Shown piece after piece: positions 1 to 8,556 of a stretch of DNA of 64,000 bases. The stretch is taken from contig NZ_NASZ01000015.1 of the NCBI RefSeq assembly GCF_014596575.1, positions 36,206 to 100,205 of the forward strand, written 5' to 3'. A model generated the notes under the pieces. The model saw only the letters and a program-made list of their open reading frames with translations, ran no database searches and was not told where the DNA came from. Positions within the stretch are counted from its first letter, which is position 1, and each line of letters begins with the position of its first letter. This DNA is from Flavobacterium pokkalii (GTDB lineage Bacteria > Bacteroidota > Bacteroidia > Flavobacteriales > Flavobacteriaceae). Made by a program: the position numbers and the translations under genes.

Positions 1-185
1 TTTGGGAATGGACCAAGTTTTGAGGTAATAATTTTGTGGATTTTTTCAACAAAATAATCAATATCATCTTCTTCAGTAAATTTTGGCCAATTGTAGTTTT
101 TTAACTCATCAATTCCAGCAACTACTTTGTCAACTGAAAATATACTTTTAGCACTTTCTGTAGTGATATTATTGATTTTTTTCAT
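1..185 (-). CDS. hypothetical protein, 3' end outside window
   Basis: An open frame of 61 codons runs from ATG at 185 to the left edge, so only the N-terminal part is visible. The protein begins MKKINNITTESAKSIF and is hydrophilic and acidic in the middle (FTEEDDIDYF), with no signal peptide or membrane segment. I do not recognise a family. The low-complexity start and the even spread of charged residues suggest a soluble protein. No clear promoter was seen between it and the divergent neighbourhood. It could be a toxin-antitoxin or phage-type small protein, but nothing in the visible part shows that. Confidence 0.5.
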   Translation of the reverse strand, partial: MKKINNITTESAKSIFSVDKVVAGIDELKNYNWPKFTEEDDIDYFVEKIHKIITSKLGPFP

Positions 186-328
186 TAATTTATTTTGCGT
201 TCCGAGCAATTACTACTAACCCGTTTATATACGTATAAATTGAACTAGTTATATTCTTTAATGGAATATTAAGCGTACATTTCTGGTCAAATTTATGCAT
301 ATTATTTTTCCGATACAATATGAAAATG

Positions 329-362
329 AAAAACCGTCTCGTTGTAAAACGTGACGGTTTTT
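329..362 (-). terminator. intrinsic terminator behind the M3 peptidase
   Basis: A ten-base-pair stem, aaaaaccgtc with gacggttttt, sits 31 nt beyond the stop of the M3 peptidase. On the minus strand it ends in a run of T, the expected form for an intrinsic terminator. It could also serve the opposite strand. Confidence 0.7.
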
Positions 363-392
363 ATCTGTATTCTGAAGAGCGTTTTCTACGTT

Positions 393-2420
393 CTAAATCA
401 ACCCAGCTCTTCTTAATAAAGCATCTGGTTTTGGTTCCTGACCTCTAAAACGTTTGTATAAAGTCATCGGGTGTTCGGTACCACCTTTGGACAATACGTT
501 GTCTTTAAATTTGGTTGCAATTTCTTTGTTGAAAATACCATTTTCTTTAAAGTATTCAAAAGCATCAGCATCCAGAACTTCTGCCCATTTATAGCTGTAA
601 TAACCAGATGAATAACCTCCTTGAAATATATGAGAGAAGGCTGTACTCATGGCATTTTCGGCCACATCAGGATACAATTGGGTATTTTTGAATTGTTCAG
701 TTTCAAATGCTTTTAAATCGCTTATGGCTGTTGGGTCTTGTCCATGCCAAGCCATGTCTAACAAGCCAAAACTTAGTTGTCTAAGTGTAGCTAAACCTTC
801 TTGGAAACTGGCACTTTCTTTTATTTTTTCTACATATTCCTGCGGAATCACTTCGCCGGTTTGATAATGTGTGGCAAACAAAGCCAATGCTTCCGGTTCG
901 TAGCACCAGTTTTCCATCACTTGAGATGGTAATTCTACAAAATCCCAATACACCGATGTCCCGGATAAACTTGGGTAAATTGTATCAGCCAACATGCCGT
1001 GTAAGCCATGTCCAAATTCATGGAATAAGGTCGTTACTTCGTTAAAAGTTAACAAAGATGGTTTGGTTTCAGTAGGCTTGGTAAAGTTGCAAACGTTGGA
1101 AATATGCGGTCTTTCGTTTACACCATCTTTCACATATTGTGATTTGAAGGATGTCATCCAAGCTCCGTTGCGTTTTCCTTTTCTTGGGAAGAAATCGGCG
1201 TAGAATATGGCAACCAAATTATTGTTTTCGTCACTCACTTCATAAGTCATCACTTCCTCGTGGTATTTGTCAATGTCAAATACTTCGGTAAAAGTCAGGC
1301 CGTATAATTTTCCAGCGATGGTAAAAGCTCCATTTAAGACTTTTTCCAATTGAAAATAAGGTTTCAATTTTTCATCATCCAAATTAAACAATTGTTGTTT
1401 TAATTTTTCAGAATAATAGGCACCGTCCCATTTTTCCAATTGTTCGATTCCGTCTAATTCTTTTGCGAAAGCGCTTAATTGTTCAAATTCTTTTACTGCA
1501 GCCGGTTTTGCTTTCGTCAATAAATCATTTTCAAAAGCCATCACTTTTTCCGGACTTTCGGCCATTCTTTCTTCCAAAACAAAATGAGCATGTGTTTGAT
1601 ATCCTAATAAATTAGCTCTTTGCTGACGTAATTTGACAATTTTCAAAACGATTGCTTCATTGTTGAATTCGTTTTGTTGGAACCCTTTGGCACCAAAAGC
1701 AATTGCCATTTTTTTACGCAATTCTCTGTTATCCGCATAAGTCATAAATGGAATATAACTTGGATGATCCAAGGTAAAAATCCAACCTTCTTTTTCTTGG
1801 GCTTTCGCCAAAGTGCGCGCGGCCTCGATTGTTCCTTCCGGTAGTCCTGCCAAATCCTTTTCATCCGTTAGATACATTTGGAAAGCATTAGTTTCTGCTA
1901 AAACATTTTCGCCAAATTGCAAACTCAACTTCGCTAATTCTTTGTCGATTTCGCGCAACTGATTTTTTTGATCTTCGACTAAGTTTGCTCCGTTACGGGA
2001 AAAACTTTTGTATTTTTTATCTAATAAAGTACTTTGCTCCGGAGTTAAGGTTAGGCTTTCTTTTTGCTCATAAACCGATTTGATTCGGGCAAAAAGTTCC
2101 GGATTTAAAGTAATATCGTTGCTGAATTCAGACAATAATGGTGAAATTTCCTGAGCGATTTTTTGCATTTCCTCATTCGTTTCGGCCGAATTCAGATTGA
2201 AAAAAATACTTGATATTCTATCCAAAGTAGCTCCTGCATAATCCATCGTTTCGATGGTGTTTTCAAATGTTGGCGCTTCAGGATTATTAACAATCGCATC
2301 AATTTCGGCTTTTGCCAAAGCAATTCCTTCCTGGAAAGCTGGGAAATAATCTTCGATATTGATTTGCGAAAAAGGCGCTGTATTGTGTTTGGTATTAAAG
2401 TGCTGTGTTAAAATACTCAT
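393..2420 (-). CDS. M3 family metallopeptidase (peptidyl-dipeptidase Dcp / oligopeptidase A type)
   Basis: Zinc oligopeptidase of the thimet family, 675 residues from the chosen start MSILTQHFNTKH. The open frame extends 14 codons further up, but that extension is not conserved-looking and falls into the palindromic intergenic element, so the internal ATG at 2420 is preferred. The HEFGH zinc motif lies at about residues 467-471, followed by the GLHGML stretch usual in M3 enzymes. The length matches the bacterial Dcp/PrlC group of about 680 residues. There is no signal peptide, so it probably degrades short peptides in the cytoplasm. Dcp and oligopeptidase A cannot be separated by eye. The gene stands alone, with a terminator behind it and purE upstream on the same strand. 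Confidence 0.93.
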   Translation of the reverse strand: MSILTQHFNTKHNTAPFSQINIEDYFPAFQEGIALAKAEIDAIVNNPEAPTFENTIETMDYAGATLDRISSIFFNLNSAETNEEMQKIAQEISPLLSEFSNDITLNPELFARIKSVYEQKESLTLTPEQSTLLDKKYKSFSRNGANLVEDQKNQLREIDKELAKLSLQFGENVLAETNAFQMYLTDEKDLAGLPEGTIEAARTLAKAQEKEGWIFTLDHPSYIPFMTYADNRELRKKMAIAFGAKGFQQNEFNNEAIVLKIVKLRQQRANLLGYQTHAHFVLEERMAESPEKVMAFENDLLTKAKPAAVKEFEQLSAFAKELDGIEQLEKWDGAYYSEKLKQQLFNLDDEKLKPYFQLEKVLNGAFTIAGKLYGLTFTEVFDIDKYHEEVMTYEVSDENNNLVAIFYADFFPRKGKRNGAWMTSFKSQYVKDGVNERPHISNVCNFTKPTETKPSLLTFNEVTTLFHEFGHGLHGMLADTIYPSLSGTSVYWDFVELPSQVMENWCYEPEALALFATHYQTGEVIPQEYVEKIKESASFQEGLATLRQLSFGLLDMAWHGQDPTAISDLKAFETEQFKNTQLYPDVAENAMSTAFSHIFQGGYSSGYYSYKWAEVLDADAFEYFKENGIFNKEIATKFKDNVLSKGGTEHPMTLYKRFRGQEPKPDALLRRAGLI

Positions 2421-2436
2421 GTTGATATGTTTTGTT

Positions 2437-2516
2437 ACGCAAAGATTCGCAAAGGAAATCAACGAAGAGACGCTAAATTTTTTTGAGTCTCTGTGTCTTC
2501 TTTGCGAATCTCTGTG
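2437..2516. repeat. nested palindromic intergenic element
   Basis: The arms 2437-2454 and 2500-2516 share a 12-nt inverted match built on agattcgcaaag. Inside them, agagac (2466-2471) pairs with gtctct (2487-2492). The AT-rich centre is the loop. It fills the gap between purE and the M3 peptidase. It has the look of a dispersed flavobacterial intergenic palindrome, but no second copy occurs in this window, so the repeat status is inferred. Confidence 0.45.
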
Positions 2517-2527
2517 AAATTAATTTG

Positions 2528-3007
2528 TTATTTTAAACTTTCAGAAGCTTTAATAACGGCTTCTTTCAGACCTAATTTGTAAGCAACAATTTTGTTTAAT
2601 ACGTCAGCATTTGAACTTCCGATGATTTGTGCGGCTAAGATTCCGGCATTTTTTGCTCCGTTTAAAGCTACAGTGGCTACAGGAACACCGCCCGGCATTT
2701 GTAAAATAGATAAAACCGAATCCCAACCATCGATAGAATTGCTTGATTTTACAGGAACTCCAATTACAGGAAGTGGCGACATCGAAGCAACCATTCCAGG
2801 TAAATGCGCTGCTCCACCGGCTCCGGCAATAATTACTGCAATTCCTCTTTTGTGAGCGTTATTGCTAAAATCGAAAAGTTTTTCAGGTGTACGGTGAGCC
2901 GAAACAATATCTACTTCCGTTTCGATTCCAAATTCTTTTAATATGTTGATGGCTTCCTGCATGACTGGCATATCAGAGATGCTTCCCATAATTACGGCTA
3001 CTTTCAT
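2528..3007 (-). CDS. purE: N5-carboxyaminoimidazole ribonucleotide mutase
   Basis: Class I PurE, 159 residues, which moves the carboxyl group of N5-CAIR to give CAIR in de novo purine synthesis. Visible family motifs are MGSISD near the N-terminus, the SAHRTPEKL segment and the AGAGGAAHLPGM glycine-rich segment that forms the active site. The length is normal for the bacterial enzyme. It lies 84 nt downstream of purK on the same strand, and the two encode consecutive steps, so they are probably co-transcribed. The 84-nt gap is AT-rich and holds an approximate inverted repeat (gattgaaag with ctttcaatc), which could be a weak processing or attenuation site. Confidence 0.97.
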   Translation of the reverse strand: MKVAVIMGSISDMPVMQEAINILKEFGIETEVDIVSAHRTPEKLFDFSNNAHKRGIAVIIAGAGGAAHLPGMVASMSPLPVIGVPVKSSNSIDGWDSVLSILQMPGGVPVATVALNGAKNAGILAAQIIGSSNADVLNKIVAYKLGLKEAVIKASESLK

Positions 3008-3091
3008 TTTTTATTATTTAAAGATTAAATGATTGAAAGGTTTAAAAATTTGAATTGCATCTTTAAATGTTTCAATCTTTAAATTTTTTAA

Positions 3092-4246
3092 TTATTCACT
3101 AATTACTCTAATTGTATTTTTTACATCCTCAGCAATTTTTCTTGCTTCGGCCATATTTTCGTTGGCAATCGTTACATGTCCCATTTTTCTAAAAGGACGC
3201 GTTTGTTTTTTACCATAAATGTGTGGTGTAACTCCGTTCCAGCCTAATATTTTTTCGATATTTTGATAAACCACATTTCCGGAGTGACCTTCTGCACCCA
3301 CTAAATTCACCATGATTCCCGCTACTTTACTATCCGTATCTCCTAAAGGTAAATCCAGAATAGCGCGTAAGTGGTTCTCAAATTGTGAAGTATAACTGGC
3401 TTCGATTGAATAATGTCCGGAATTGTGCGGACGAGGCGCAACTTCGTTTACAATCACTTCATCATCTTGAGTTTGGAACATTTCCACAGCTAAAAGACCA
3501 ACGTGGTTGAAGTTTTGAGAAACTTTTAAGGCAATAGCTCTGGCTTTTTCGGCAACAGCATCGTTAATACGGGCAGGACAAATTACGTATTCCACCTGAT
3601 TGGCTTCCGGATGAAATTCCATTTCAACCACCGGATAGGTTTTGATTTCGCCCGAAGGATTGCGACAAACAATCACGGCCAATTCGTTTTTGAACGGAAT
3701 CATTTCTTCGGCAATACATTCTACATTTGGAAGGCTTTCTAAATCGGAAGCCTGACGAATGATTTTTACGCCATTTCCATCGTAACCAAATTCAGTGCAT
3801 TTCCATACAAACGGCAATTTTAACTTGGAATCTAAAAAGGCAACAACAAGACTTTTTAAATCATTAAAACGGTGGTAAGGAGCTGTAGGGATTGCATGTT
3901 GGGTGTAGAAATCTTTCTGTCTTCCTTTGTTTTGAATACTTCTCAGCGTTTTTGGTGAAGGATATACTTTTAAACCTTCGCTTTCTAATTTTTCTAAGGC
4001 TTCCAGATTTACCAATTCGATTTCGAAAGTCAGTACATCGACTTTTTTTCCAAAGTTGTAAACCGTGTCAAAATCCATCAAATCACCTTGAAAGAAATGG
4101 TTACAGGCAATTTTGCATGGGGCTTCATCGCTTGGATCAAGAACGTAAGTTTGTATATCAAATTTTCTAGTGTCGAATAGGAGCATTTTTCCCAGTTGTC
4201 CGCCTCCCAGAATTCCTAATTTAAAATCAGAAGAAAAATAATTCAT
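3092..4246 (-). CDS. purK: 5-(carboxyamino)imidazole ribonucleotide synthase
   Basis: ATP-grasp ligase of 384 residues which makes N5-CAIR from AIR, bicarbonate and ATP, feeding PurE. The N-terminus has the glycine-rich GILGGGQLGKML start of the PurK pre-ATP-grasp domain. The central domain has the KCTEFGYDGNGV loop and the C-terminal part has VNEVAPRPHNSGH, the metal-binding signature of the family. It is first in a purK-purE pair on the minus strand. A TATCTTTG box lies about 21 nt ahead of the start. Bacteroidota that carry purK with a class I purE use the two-step route to CAIR. Confidence 0.97.
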   Translation of the reverse strand: MNYFSSDFKLGILGGGQLGKMLLFDTRKFDIQTYVLDPSDEAPCKIACNHFFQGDLMDFDTVYNFGKKVDVLTFEIELVNLEALEKLESEGLKVYPSPKTLRSIQNKGRQKDFYTQHAIPTAPYHRFNDLKSLVVAFLDSKLKLPFVWKCTEFGYDGNGVKIIRQASDLESLPNVECIAEEMIPFKNELAVIVCRNPSGEIKTYPVVEMEFHPEANQVEYVICPARINDAVAEKARAIALKVSQNFNHVGLLAVEMFQTQDDEVIVNEVAPRPHNSGHYSIEASYTSQFENHLRAILDLPLGDTDSKVAGIMVNLVGAEGHSGNVVYQNIEKILGWNGVTPHIYGKKQTRPFRKMGHVTIANENMAEARKIAEDVKNTIRVISE

Positions 4247-4267
4247 TGTCTCGAAAGTTTATTGGCG

Positions 4268-4275
4268 CAAAGATA
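4268..4275 (-). promoter_or_regulatory. purK promoter -7 box
   Basis: On the minus strand this reads TATCTTTG, an exact TAnnTTTG Bacteroidota -7 element, with the purK ATG 21 nt beyond it. No clear TTG -33 element is present at the right distance. Confidence 0.5.
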
Positions 4276-4316
4276 CTTTTTAATGATGGATTTGGAAAAT
4301 GCTATTTTATTTTCTT

Positions 4317-4850
4317 CTAAATGTGCTTTGAAACCGATTTGTAAGCTGCGGTGTGTGAGCTGAAATCTTTTACTAATATGATTTCTAATTCGGGATGAAT
4401 CCAATCGAATTCTTTTCCTAAAAGTTGTAAACTACGCATAGCATAGACTTTTGAAGCTACTTTGGTGTTGGTAATCAGCCAGTCAAAATTAATTTCAATG
4501 AGTTCCTGAAGTTGGTGTTGAGTGAAATTAATTTCTTTTTTTGAAGTTTTATAATGTGCTTCAATGAGTAAGAAAATAACTTTTGAAAGAGGTCTGATAG
4601 CACTTTCGTTTGTTAATATTTTGCTTTTGGAACAAATTAAAGCGAGTTGTCTTTCTAAATAATCCAGCTTTTTTAAAGCTATTAATTCCATTGCCCAGCA
4701 AGCTTTGTAATGGTCGGGGTTTTGATTTTCGAAACAAATTTTCATAAAATCATCCAAAAGTTCAGGATGTGTTAGTAAATAATCGGCAGTGACCTGACGA
4801 CTTTTTTTGTATCCTGTGGTTTGGCTAATAATAGTGTCTAATTCGTTCAT
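4317..4850 (-). CDS. small all-helical protein of unknown function
   Basis: A 177-residue soluble protein with leucine-rich amphipathic helices in pairs, for example HPELLDDFMKICF and ACWAMELIALKKLDYLE, which looks like a short HEAT-type repeat fold. There is no signal peptide, no cysteine pair and no obvious catalytic motif. Proteins of this kind in flavobacteria are sometimes labelled adenylosuccinate lyase, but it is far too short and lacks the SSxMPxKxN signature, so that label should not be used. It starts divergently from hpt and lies upstream of purK, so a link to purine metabolism is possible only by neighbourhood. Confidence 0.75.
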   Translation of the reverse strand: MNELDTIISQTTGYKKSRQVTADYLLTHPELLDDFMKICFENQNPDHYKACWAMELIALKKLDYLERQLALICSKSKILTNESAIRPLSKVIFLLIEAHYKTSKKEINFTQHQLQELIEINFDWLITNTKVASKVYAMRSLQLLGKEFDWIHPELEIILVKDFSSHTAAYKSVSKHI

Positions 4851-4893
4851 GGATTTTTAAGAAAGAGCCTTAAAAGTACAAATTAGAAATCAA

Positions 4894-4926
4894 TTGTTAA
4901 ACTCAAAATTCAATTCAGTATCTTTG
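4894..4926 (+). promoter_or_regulatory. hpt promoter
   Basis: TTG at 4894-4896 is followed after 22 nt by TATCTTTG at 4919-4926, which fits the Bacteroidota -33/-7 pattern. The hpt start codon is 24 nt beyond the -7 box, and adk is probably served by the same promoter. Confidence 0.65.
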
Positions 4927-4950
4927 CGCATTATTTTAAAATAAAAAATA

Positions 4951-5481
4951 ATGGTTCAACTTCACGATAAACAATTTGTTCCGTTTATTTCTGCCGAAGA
5001 AATTGACTTTGCCATCCAAAAAATGGTTGCCCAAATTGAAGATGATTTTGCCGATGAAATTCCTGTTTTTATTGGAGTTTTGAACGGTTCTTTCATGGTG
5101 GTTTCTGATTTTGTAAAAAAATATTCAAAACCATGTGAGGTGAGTTTCCTGAAAATGGCTTCTTATAACGGACTGACTTCTACCAATGAAGTTAAAGAAT
5201 TGATAGGATTGAATCAGGATTTAACAGGACGCTCGGTAGTGGTCATTGAAGATATTATCGATACGGGACATACCATTGTGGAGCTAAAAACGTTAATTAA
5301 GAAGCAAAATCCAAAACATTTTAAAATAGCGACTCTTTTTTTCAAGCCTGATGCGTATAAAAAAGATGTAAAAATTGATTATATCGGGATTCAGATTCCG
5401 AATAAATTTATAGTTGGTTTTGGTTTAGATTATGATGGTTTAGGCCGAAATTTACCGGAAGTGTATCAATTAAAAGATTAA
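4951..5481 (+). CDS. hpt: hypoxanthine phosphoribosyltransferase
   Basis: Purine-salvage enzyme of 176 residues that joins hypoxanthine or guanine to PRPP. The type I phosphoribosyltransferase signature VVVIEDIIDTGHT is near residue 100, and the GVLNGSFMV segment forms the pyrophosphate-binding loop. The C-terminal IPNKFIVGFGLDYDG is typical of bacterial Hpt. It is followed after 23 nt by adk, so the two nucleotide-metabolism genes form an operon. A good Bacteroidota promoter lies just upstream. Confidence 0.96.
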   Translation: MVQLHDKQFVPFISAEEIDFAIQKMVAQIEDDFADEIPVFIGVLNGSFMVVSDFVKKYSKPCEVSFLKMASYNGLTSTNEVKELIGLNQDLTGRSVVVIEDIIDTGHTIVELKTLIKKQNPKHFKIATLFFKPDAYKKDVKIDYIGIQIPNKFIVGFGLDYDGLGRNLPEVYQLKD

Positions 5482-5504
5482 AAATAAAAATTAAAAGATT
5501 AAAA

Positions 5505-6077
5505 ATGACTAACATTGTTTTATTTGGGAAACCAGGAGCTGGAAAAGGAACTCAGGCTGAGTTTTTAAAAGAAAAATACAACTTGACACATCTTTCTACA
5601 GGTGATATTTTTAGATTTAATATCAAAAATGAAACGGAATTAGGAAAATTGGCTCAAACGTATATCAACAACGGAGAGTTAGTTCCTGATGAAGTAACCA
5701 TTAAAATGTTGCAAAGTGAAGTGGAAGCTAATCCGGATTCGGCAGGTTTTTTATTTGATGGTTTTCCAAGAACAATTGCTCAGGCTCAGGCTTTGGATGC
5801 TTTTTTAGCAACTAAAAACGAAGTGATTACTGCAACCGTAGCTTTAGAAGCTGATGATGAAATTCTTGTTGCAAGATTACTAGAAAGAGGAAAAACTTCA
5901 GGAAGAGCCGATGATCAGGACGAAGAGAAAATTCGTAACCGTTATCAGGAATATAACGAAAAAACAGCACCTTTGATTGATTTTTACAAAGGACAAAATA
6001 AATTTTATGCTGTAAACGGAATTGGTTCTATTGCCGAAATCACGGAGCGTTTAAGCAGTGTAATTGATAATTTGTAA
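5505..6077 (+). CDS. adk: adenylate kinase
   Basis: Short-lid adenylate kinase of 190 residues, converting AMP plus ATP to two ADP. The P-loop GKPGAGKGT is at residues 8-16, the AMP-binding segment is HLSTGDIFR, and DGFPRT follows at about residue 84. The lid is short and has no zinc cysteines. In many bacteria adk lies inside the spc operon next to secY. Here it has been moved to hpt, and the ribosomal cluster at 42-44 kb goes from secY straight to infA. Confidence 0.97.
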   Translation: MTNIVLFGKPGAGKGTQAEFLKEKYNLTHLSTGDIFRFNIKNETELGKLAQTYINNGELVPDEVTIKMLQSEVEANPDSAGFLFDGFPRTIAQAQALDAFLATKNEVITATVALEADDEILVARLLERGKTSGRADDQDEEKIRNRYQEYNEKTAPLIDFYKGQNKFYAVNGIGSIAEITERLSSVIDNL

Positions 6078-6134
6078 AAGTTTAAGTTTATGGTTTGTAG
6101 TTTTTACAGACCATAAACAACAAACAAAATAAGC

Positions 6135-7409
6135 ATGGAGCTAATTATTATTCTTTTTTTAATCTTACTCAACGGACTTTTTTCGATGTCGGAAATCGCG
6201 TTGATTTCGGCAAGGAAATCCCGATTAGAAAGTTCGGCTAAAAAAGGAAACAGCAGTGCGCAAATAGCATTGGATTTGGCCAATTCGCCAAATAAATTCC
6301 TGTCAACTGTTCAGATAGGAATTACATTAATAGGTATTCTGACCGGTATTTTTAGTGGGGATAAGATTACTGCCGATGTAGAAACTTATATTTTAAGTTT
6401 CGAATTTTTAAAATCCTATGCGCATTCAGTAGCCGTGGGTATTGTGGTGGTGATTTTGACATTTTTCTCTTTAGTATTAGGCGAATTATTACCTAAAAGA
6501 ATTGGATTAAATTATCCGGAAGCGATTGCGAAAGCTGTGGCGATGCCCATGAAAATGGTGTCGATTGTTACAGCTCCGTTTATTTGGTTATTAACACATT
6601 CTACAGAGTTTTTACTGGATATTCTTCAGATAAAACCAACGGCAGACGGTAAAGTAACCGAAGAAGAAATTAAGGCCATAATCAAAGAAGGAACTGAAGT
6701 AGGTGAAGTTCAGGAAATAGAACAGGATATTGTGGAGCGTGTTTTCCATATTGGGGACCGCAAAGTAAATTCGTTGATGACACACCGAAAATCGGTGGTG
6801 ATGTTGCCCTTGGAAGCCGATAAAAATCAGGTTAAAGAATCTATGCTTCGCGAATTACATTCGGTTTATCCGGTTTATAAGGATGATTTGGATGAAATTG
6901 TAGGAGTGGTTAGCCTGAAAAATATTTTTGCAAAAATTGATCAGGAAAATTTCAATTTGCAGGAAATTATGACCGAGGCTCCTTATCTGATGGAACATAC
7001 CACGGCTTACAACGCCTTGGAAAATTTTAAAAAGACAGGAGTTCATTATGCTATTGTGGCAGATGAATATGGTATTTTTCAGGGAATGATTACTTTGAAT
7101 GATATTTTAGAAGCTTTGGTTGGAAATGCATCTGATTTTTATAAAGAAGATTTTCAGTTGATTGAAAGAGAAGATGGAAGTTGGCTGATTGACGGACATT
7201 ATTCCTTACATGACTTTTTAACTTATTTTGAATTAGACGAATTGTTAAGTGATTATGAGGTGACTACTGTTAGTGGTTTAATCATGACTGAATTATCACA
7301 TATTCCAAAACAGGGAGAAAAATTGGTTTGGCACAAATTTGAGTTGGAAGTTATCGATATGGATGGTGTAAAGATTGATAAAGTGCTGGTAAAAGCAATA
7401 AAAAAATAG
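6135..7409 (+). CDS. CNNM-domain transporter-like protein with CBS pair (CorC/HlyC family)
   Basis: Integral membrane protein of 424 residues. The first 150 or so residues hold the hydrophobic segments of the CNNM domain, with the SEIALISARKSRLE motif in the first helix. A pair of CBS domains follows at about residues 200-330 (VNSLMTHRKSVVML; IVADEYGIFQGMITLNDILEAL) and then a CorC_HlyC domain. The family is linked to magnesium or cobalt efflux, and older annotations call it hemolysin. A transport role is inferred from the family. It is flanked by adk and obgE on the same strand with gaps of 57 and 65 nt. Confidence 0.9.
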   Translation: MELIIILFLILLNGLFSMSEIALISARKSRLESSAKKGNSSAQIALDLANSPNKFLSTVQIGITLIGILTGIFSGDKITADVETYILSFEFLKSYAHSVAVGIVVVILTFFSLVLGELLPKRIGLNYPEAIAKAVAMPMKMVSIVTAPFIWLLTHSTEFLLDILQIKPTADGKVTEEEIKAIIKEGTEVGEVQEIEQDIVERVFHIGDRKVNSLMTHRKSVVMLPLEADKNQVKESMLRELHSVYPVYKDDLDEIVGVVSLKNIFAKIDQENFNLQEIMTEAPYLMEHTTAYNALENFKKTGVHYAIVADEYGIFQGMITLNDILEALVGNASDFYKEDFQLIEREDGSWLIDGHYSLHDFLTYFELDELLSDYEVTTVSGLIMTELSHIPKQGEKLVWHKFELEVIDMDGVKIDKVLVKAIKK

Positions 7410-7474
7410 TAATCAATGGTCGTGTCCAGTAAACAAGCTGACTACTGACCACTGTAAACTGAATACTAAAAGAA

Positions 7475-8476
7475 ATGACAGAGGGAAATTTTGTAGATTA
7501 CGTAAAAATATATGTTTCGTCCGGAAAAGGAGGAAAGGGTTCTACGCATTTACATAGAGAGAAATTTATTGAAAAAGGAGGGCCTGACGGTGGAGACGGA
7601 GGACGAGGAGGACACGTGGTTTTAGTGGGAAATAAAGGACTTTGGACTTTGTTTCATTTAAAATTTGCCCGTCACATCAAAGCCGGACACGGTGGTGATG
7701 GAGGTAGCGATCGTAGTACCGGAGCAGACGGAGAGGATAAATATATTGAAGTGCCGCTGGGAACTGTGGTGAGGGATAAAGATTCCGGAGAAGTATTATT
7801 TGAAATTACTGAGGACGGCGAGCGTAAAATTTTAGCCAAAGGAGGAAAAGGTGGATTAGGAAACTGGCATTTCAGAAGTTCTACGAACCAAACGCCACGT
7901 TATGCGCAACCGGGATTGCCGGGAATGGAAATGGACGTGATTTTAGAGTTGAAAGTTTTGGCTGATGTAGGATTGGTTGGATTTCCGAATGCAGGAAAAT
8001 CGACTTTGCTTTCCGTTTTGACTTCTGCTAAACCTAAGATTGCCGATTATCCGTTTACAACCTTAAAACCAAATCTTGGAATTGTTTCTTACCGCGATTT
8101 TCAATCTTTTGTAATTGCCGATATTCCGGGAATTATTGAAGGAGCTGCCGAAGGAAAAGGGTTAGGACATTATTTCTTGAGACATATTGAGCGTAATTCG
8201 ACTTTGTTGTTTATGGTTCCGGTAGATACGCCGGATATCAGGGCTGAATATGATATTTTGGTTAACGAATTGACCAAGTATAATCCGGAAATGCTCGACA
8301 AAGAACGTCTTTTGATTATTACCAAATGTGATATGCTCGATGACGAATTGAAAGCAGAATTGAAAGTAGAATTAGACGAAGCTTTTAAAGATATACCATA
8401 TATGTTTATTTCTTCTGTTGCTCAACAAGGATTAACGGAATTGAAAGATAAACTTTGGAAAATGCTGAACGAGTAA
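7475..8476 (+). CDS. obgE: Obg family GTPase
   Basis: Essential ribosome-assembly GTPase of 333 residues. The N-terminal Obg fold is glycine-rich ([23 protein letters not shown]) and runs to about residue 158. The GTPase domain has the P-loop GFPNAGKST near residue 168, DIPGI as G3 and TKCD as G4. The protein ends straight after the G domain, so it lacks the C-terminal OCT extension found in Firmicutes. A strong bidirectional terminator lies just behind it. It probably acts on the 50S particle in the cytoplasm. Confidence 0.97.
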   Translation: MTEGNFVDYVKIYVSSGKGGKGSTHLHREKFIEKGGPDGGDGGRGGHVVLVGNKGLWTLFHLKFARHIKAGHGGDGGSDRSTGADGEDKYIEVPLGTVVRDKDSGEVLFEITEDGERKILAKGGKGGLGNWHFRSSTNQTPRYAQPGLPGMEMDVILELKVLADVGLVGFPNAGKSTLLSVLTSAKPKIADYPFTTLKPNLGIVSYRDFQSFVIADIPGIIEGAAEGKGLGHYFLRHIERNSTLLFMVPVDTPDIRAEYDILVNELTKYNPEMLDKERLLIITKCDMLDDELKAELKVELDEAFKDIPYMFISSVAQQGLTELKDKLWKMLNE

Positions 8477-8497
8477 AGCTTACTTTACAATAAATAC

Positions 8498-8537
8498 AAA
8501 ACCACTAAGGAATAGATTTTCTTAGTGGTTTTTTTTA
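8498..8537. terminator. bidirectional terminator between obgE and the A2M gene
   Basis: An 11-bp stem of aaaccactaag with cttagtggttt has A-rich and T-rich flanks, so it can end transcription from both obgE and the convergent alpha-2-macroglobulin gene. Confidence 0.85.
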
Positions 8538-8556
8538 TCAGAAAGGTGCTTCGGTT

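Noticed and set aside
649..1203. Plus-strand open frames inside the M3 peptidase, and the many other opposite-strand frames inside strong genes
   Set aside because: They lie wholly within genes with clear protein families, lack starts with context, and show no family motifs.
4317..4850. Adenylosuccinate lyase
   Set aside because: 177 residues instead of about 450, and no SSxMPxKxN signature.
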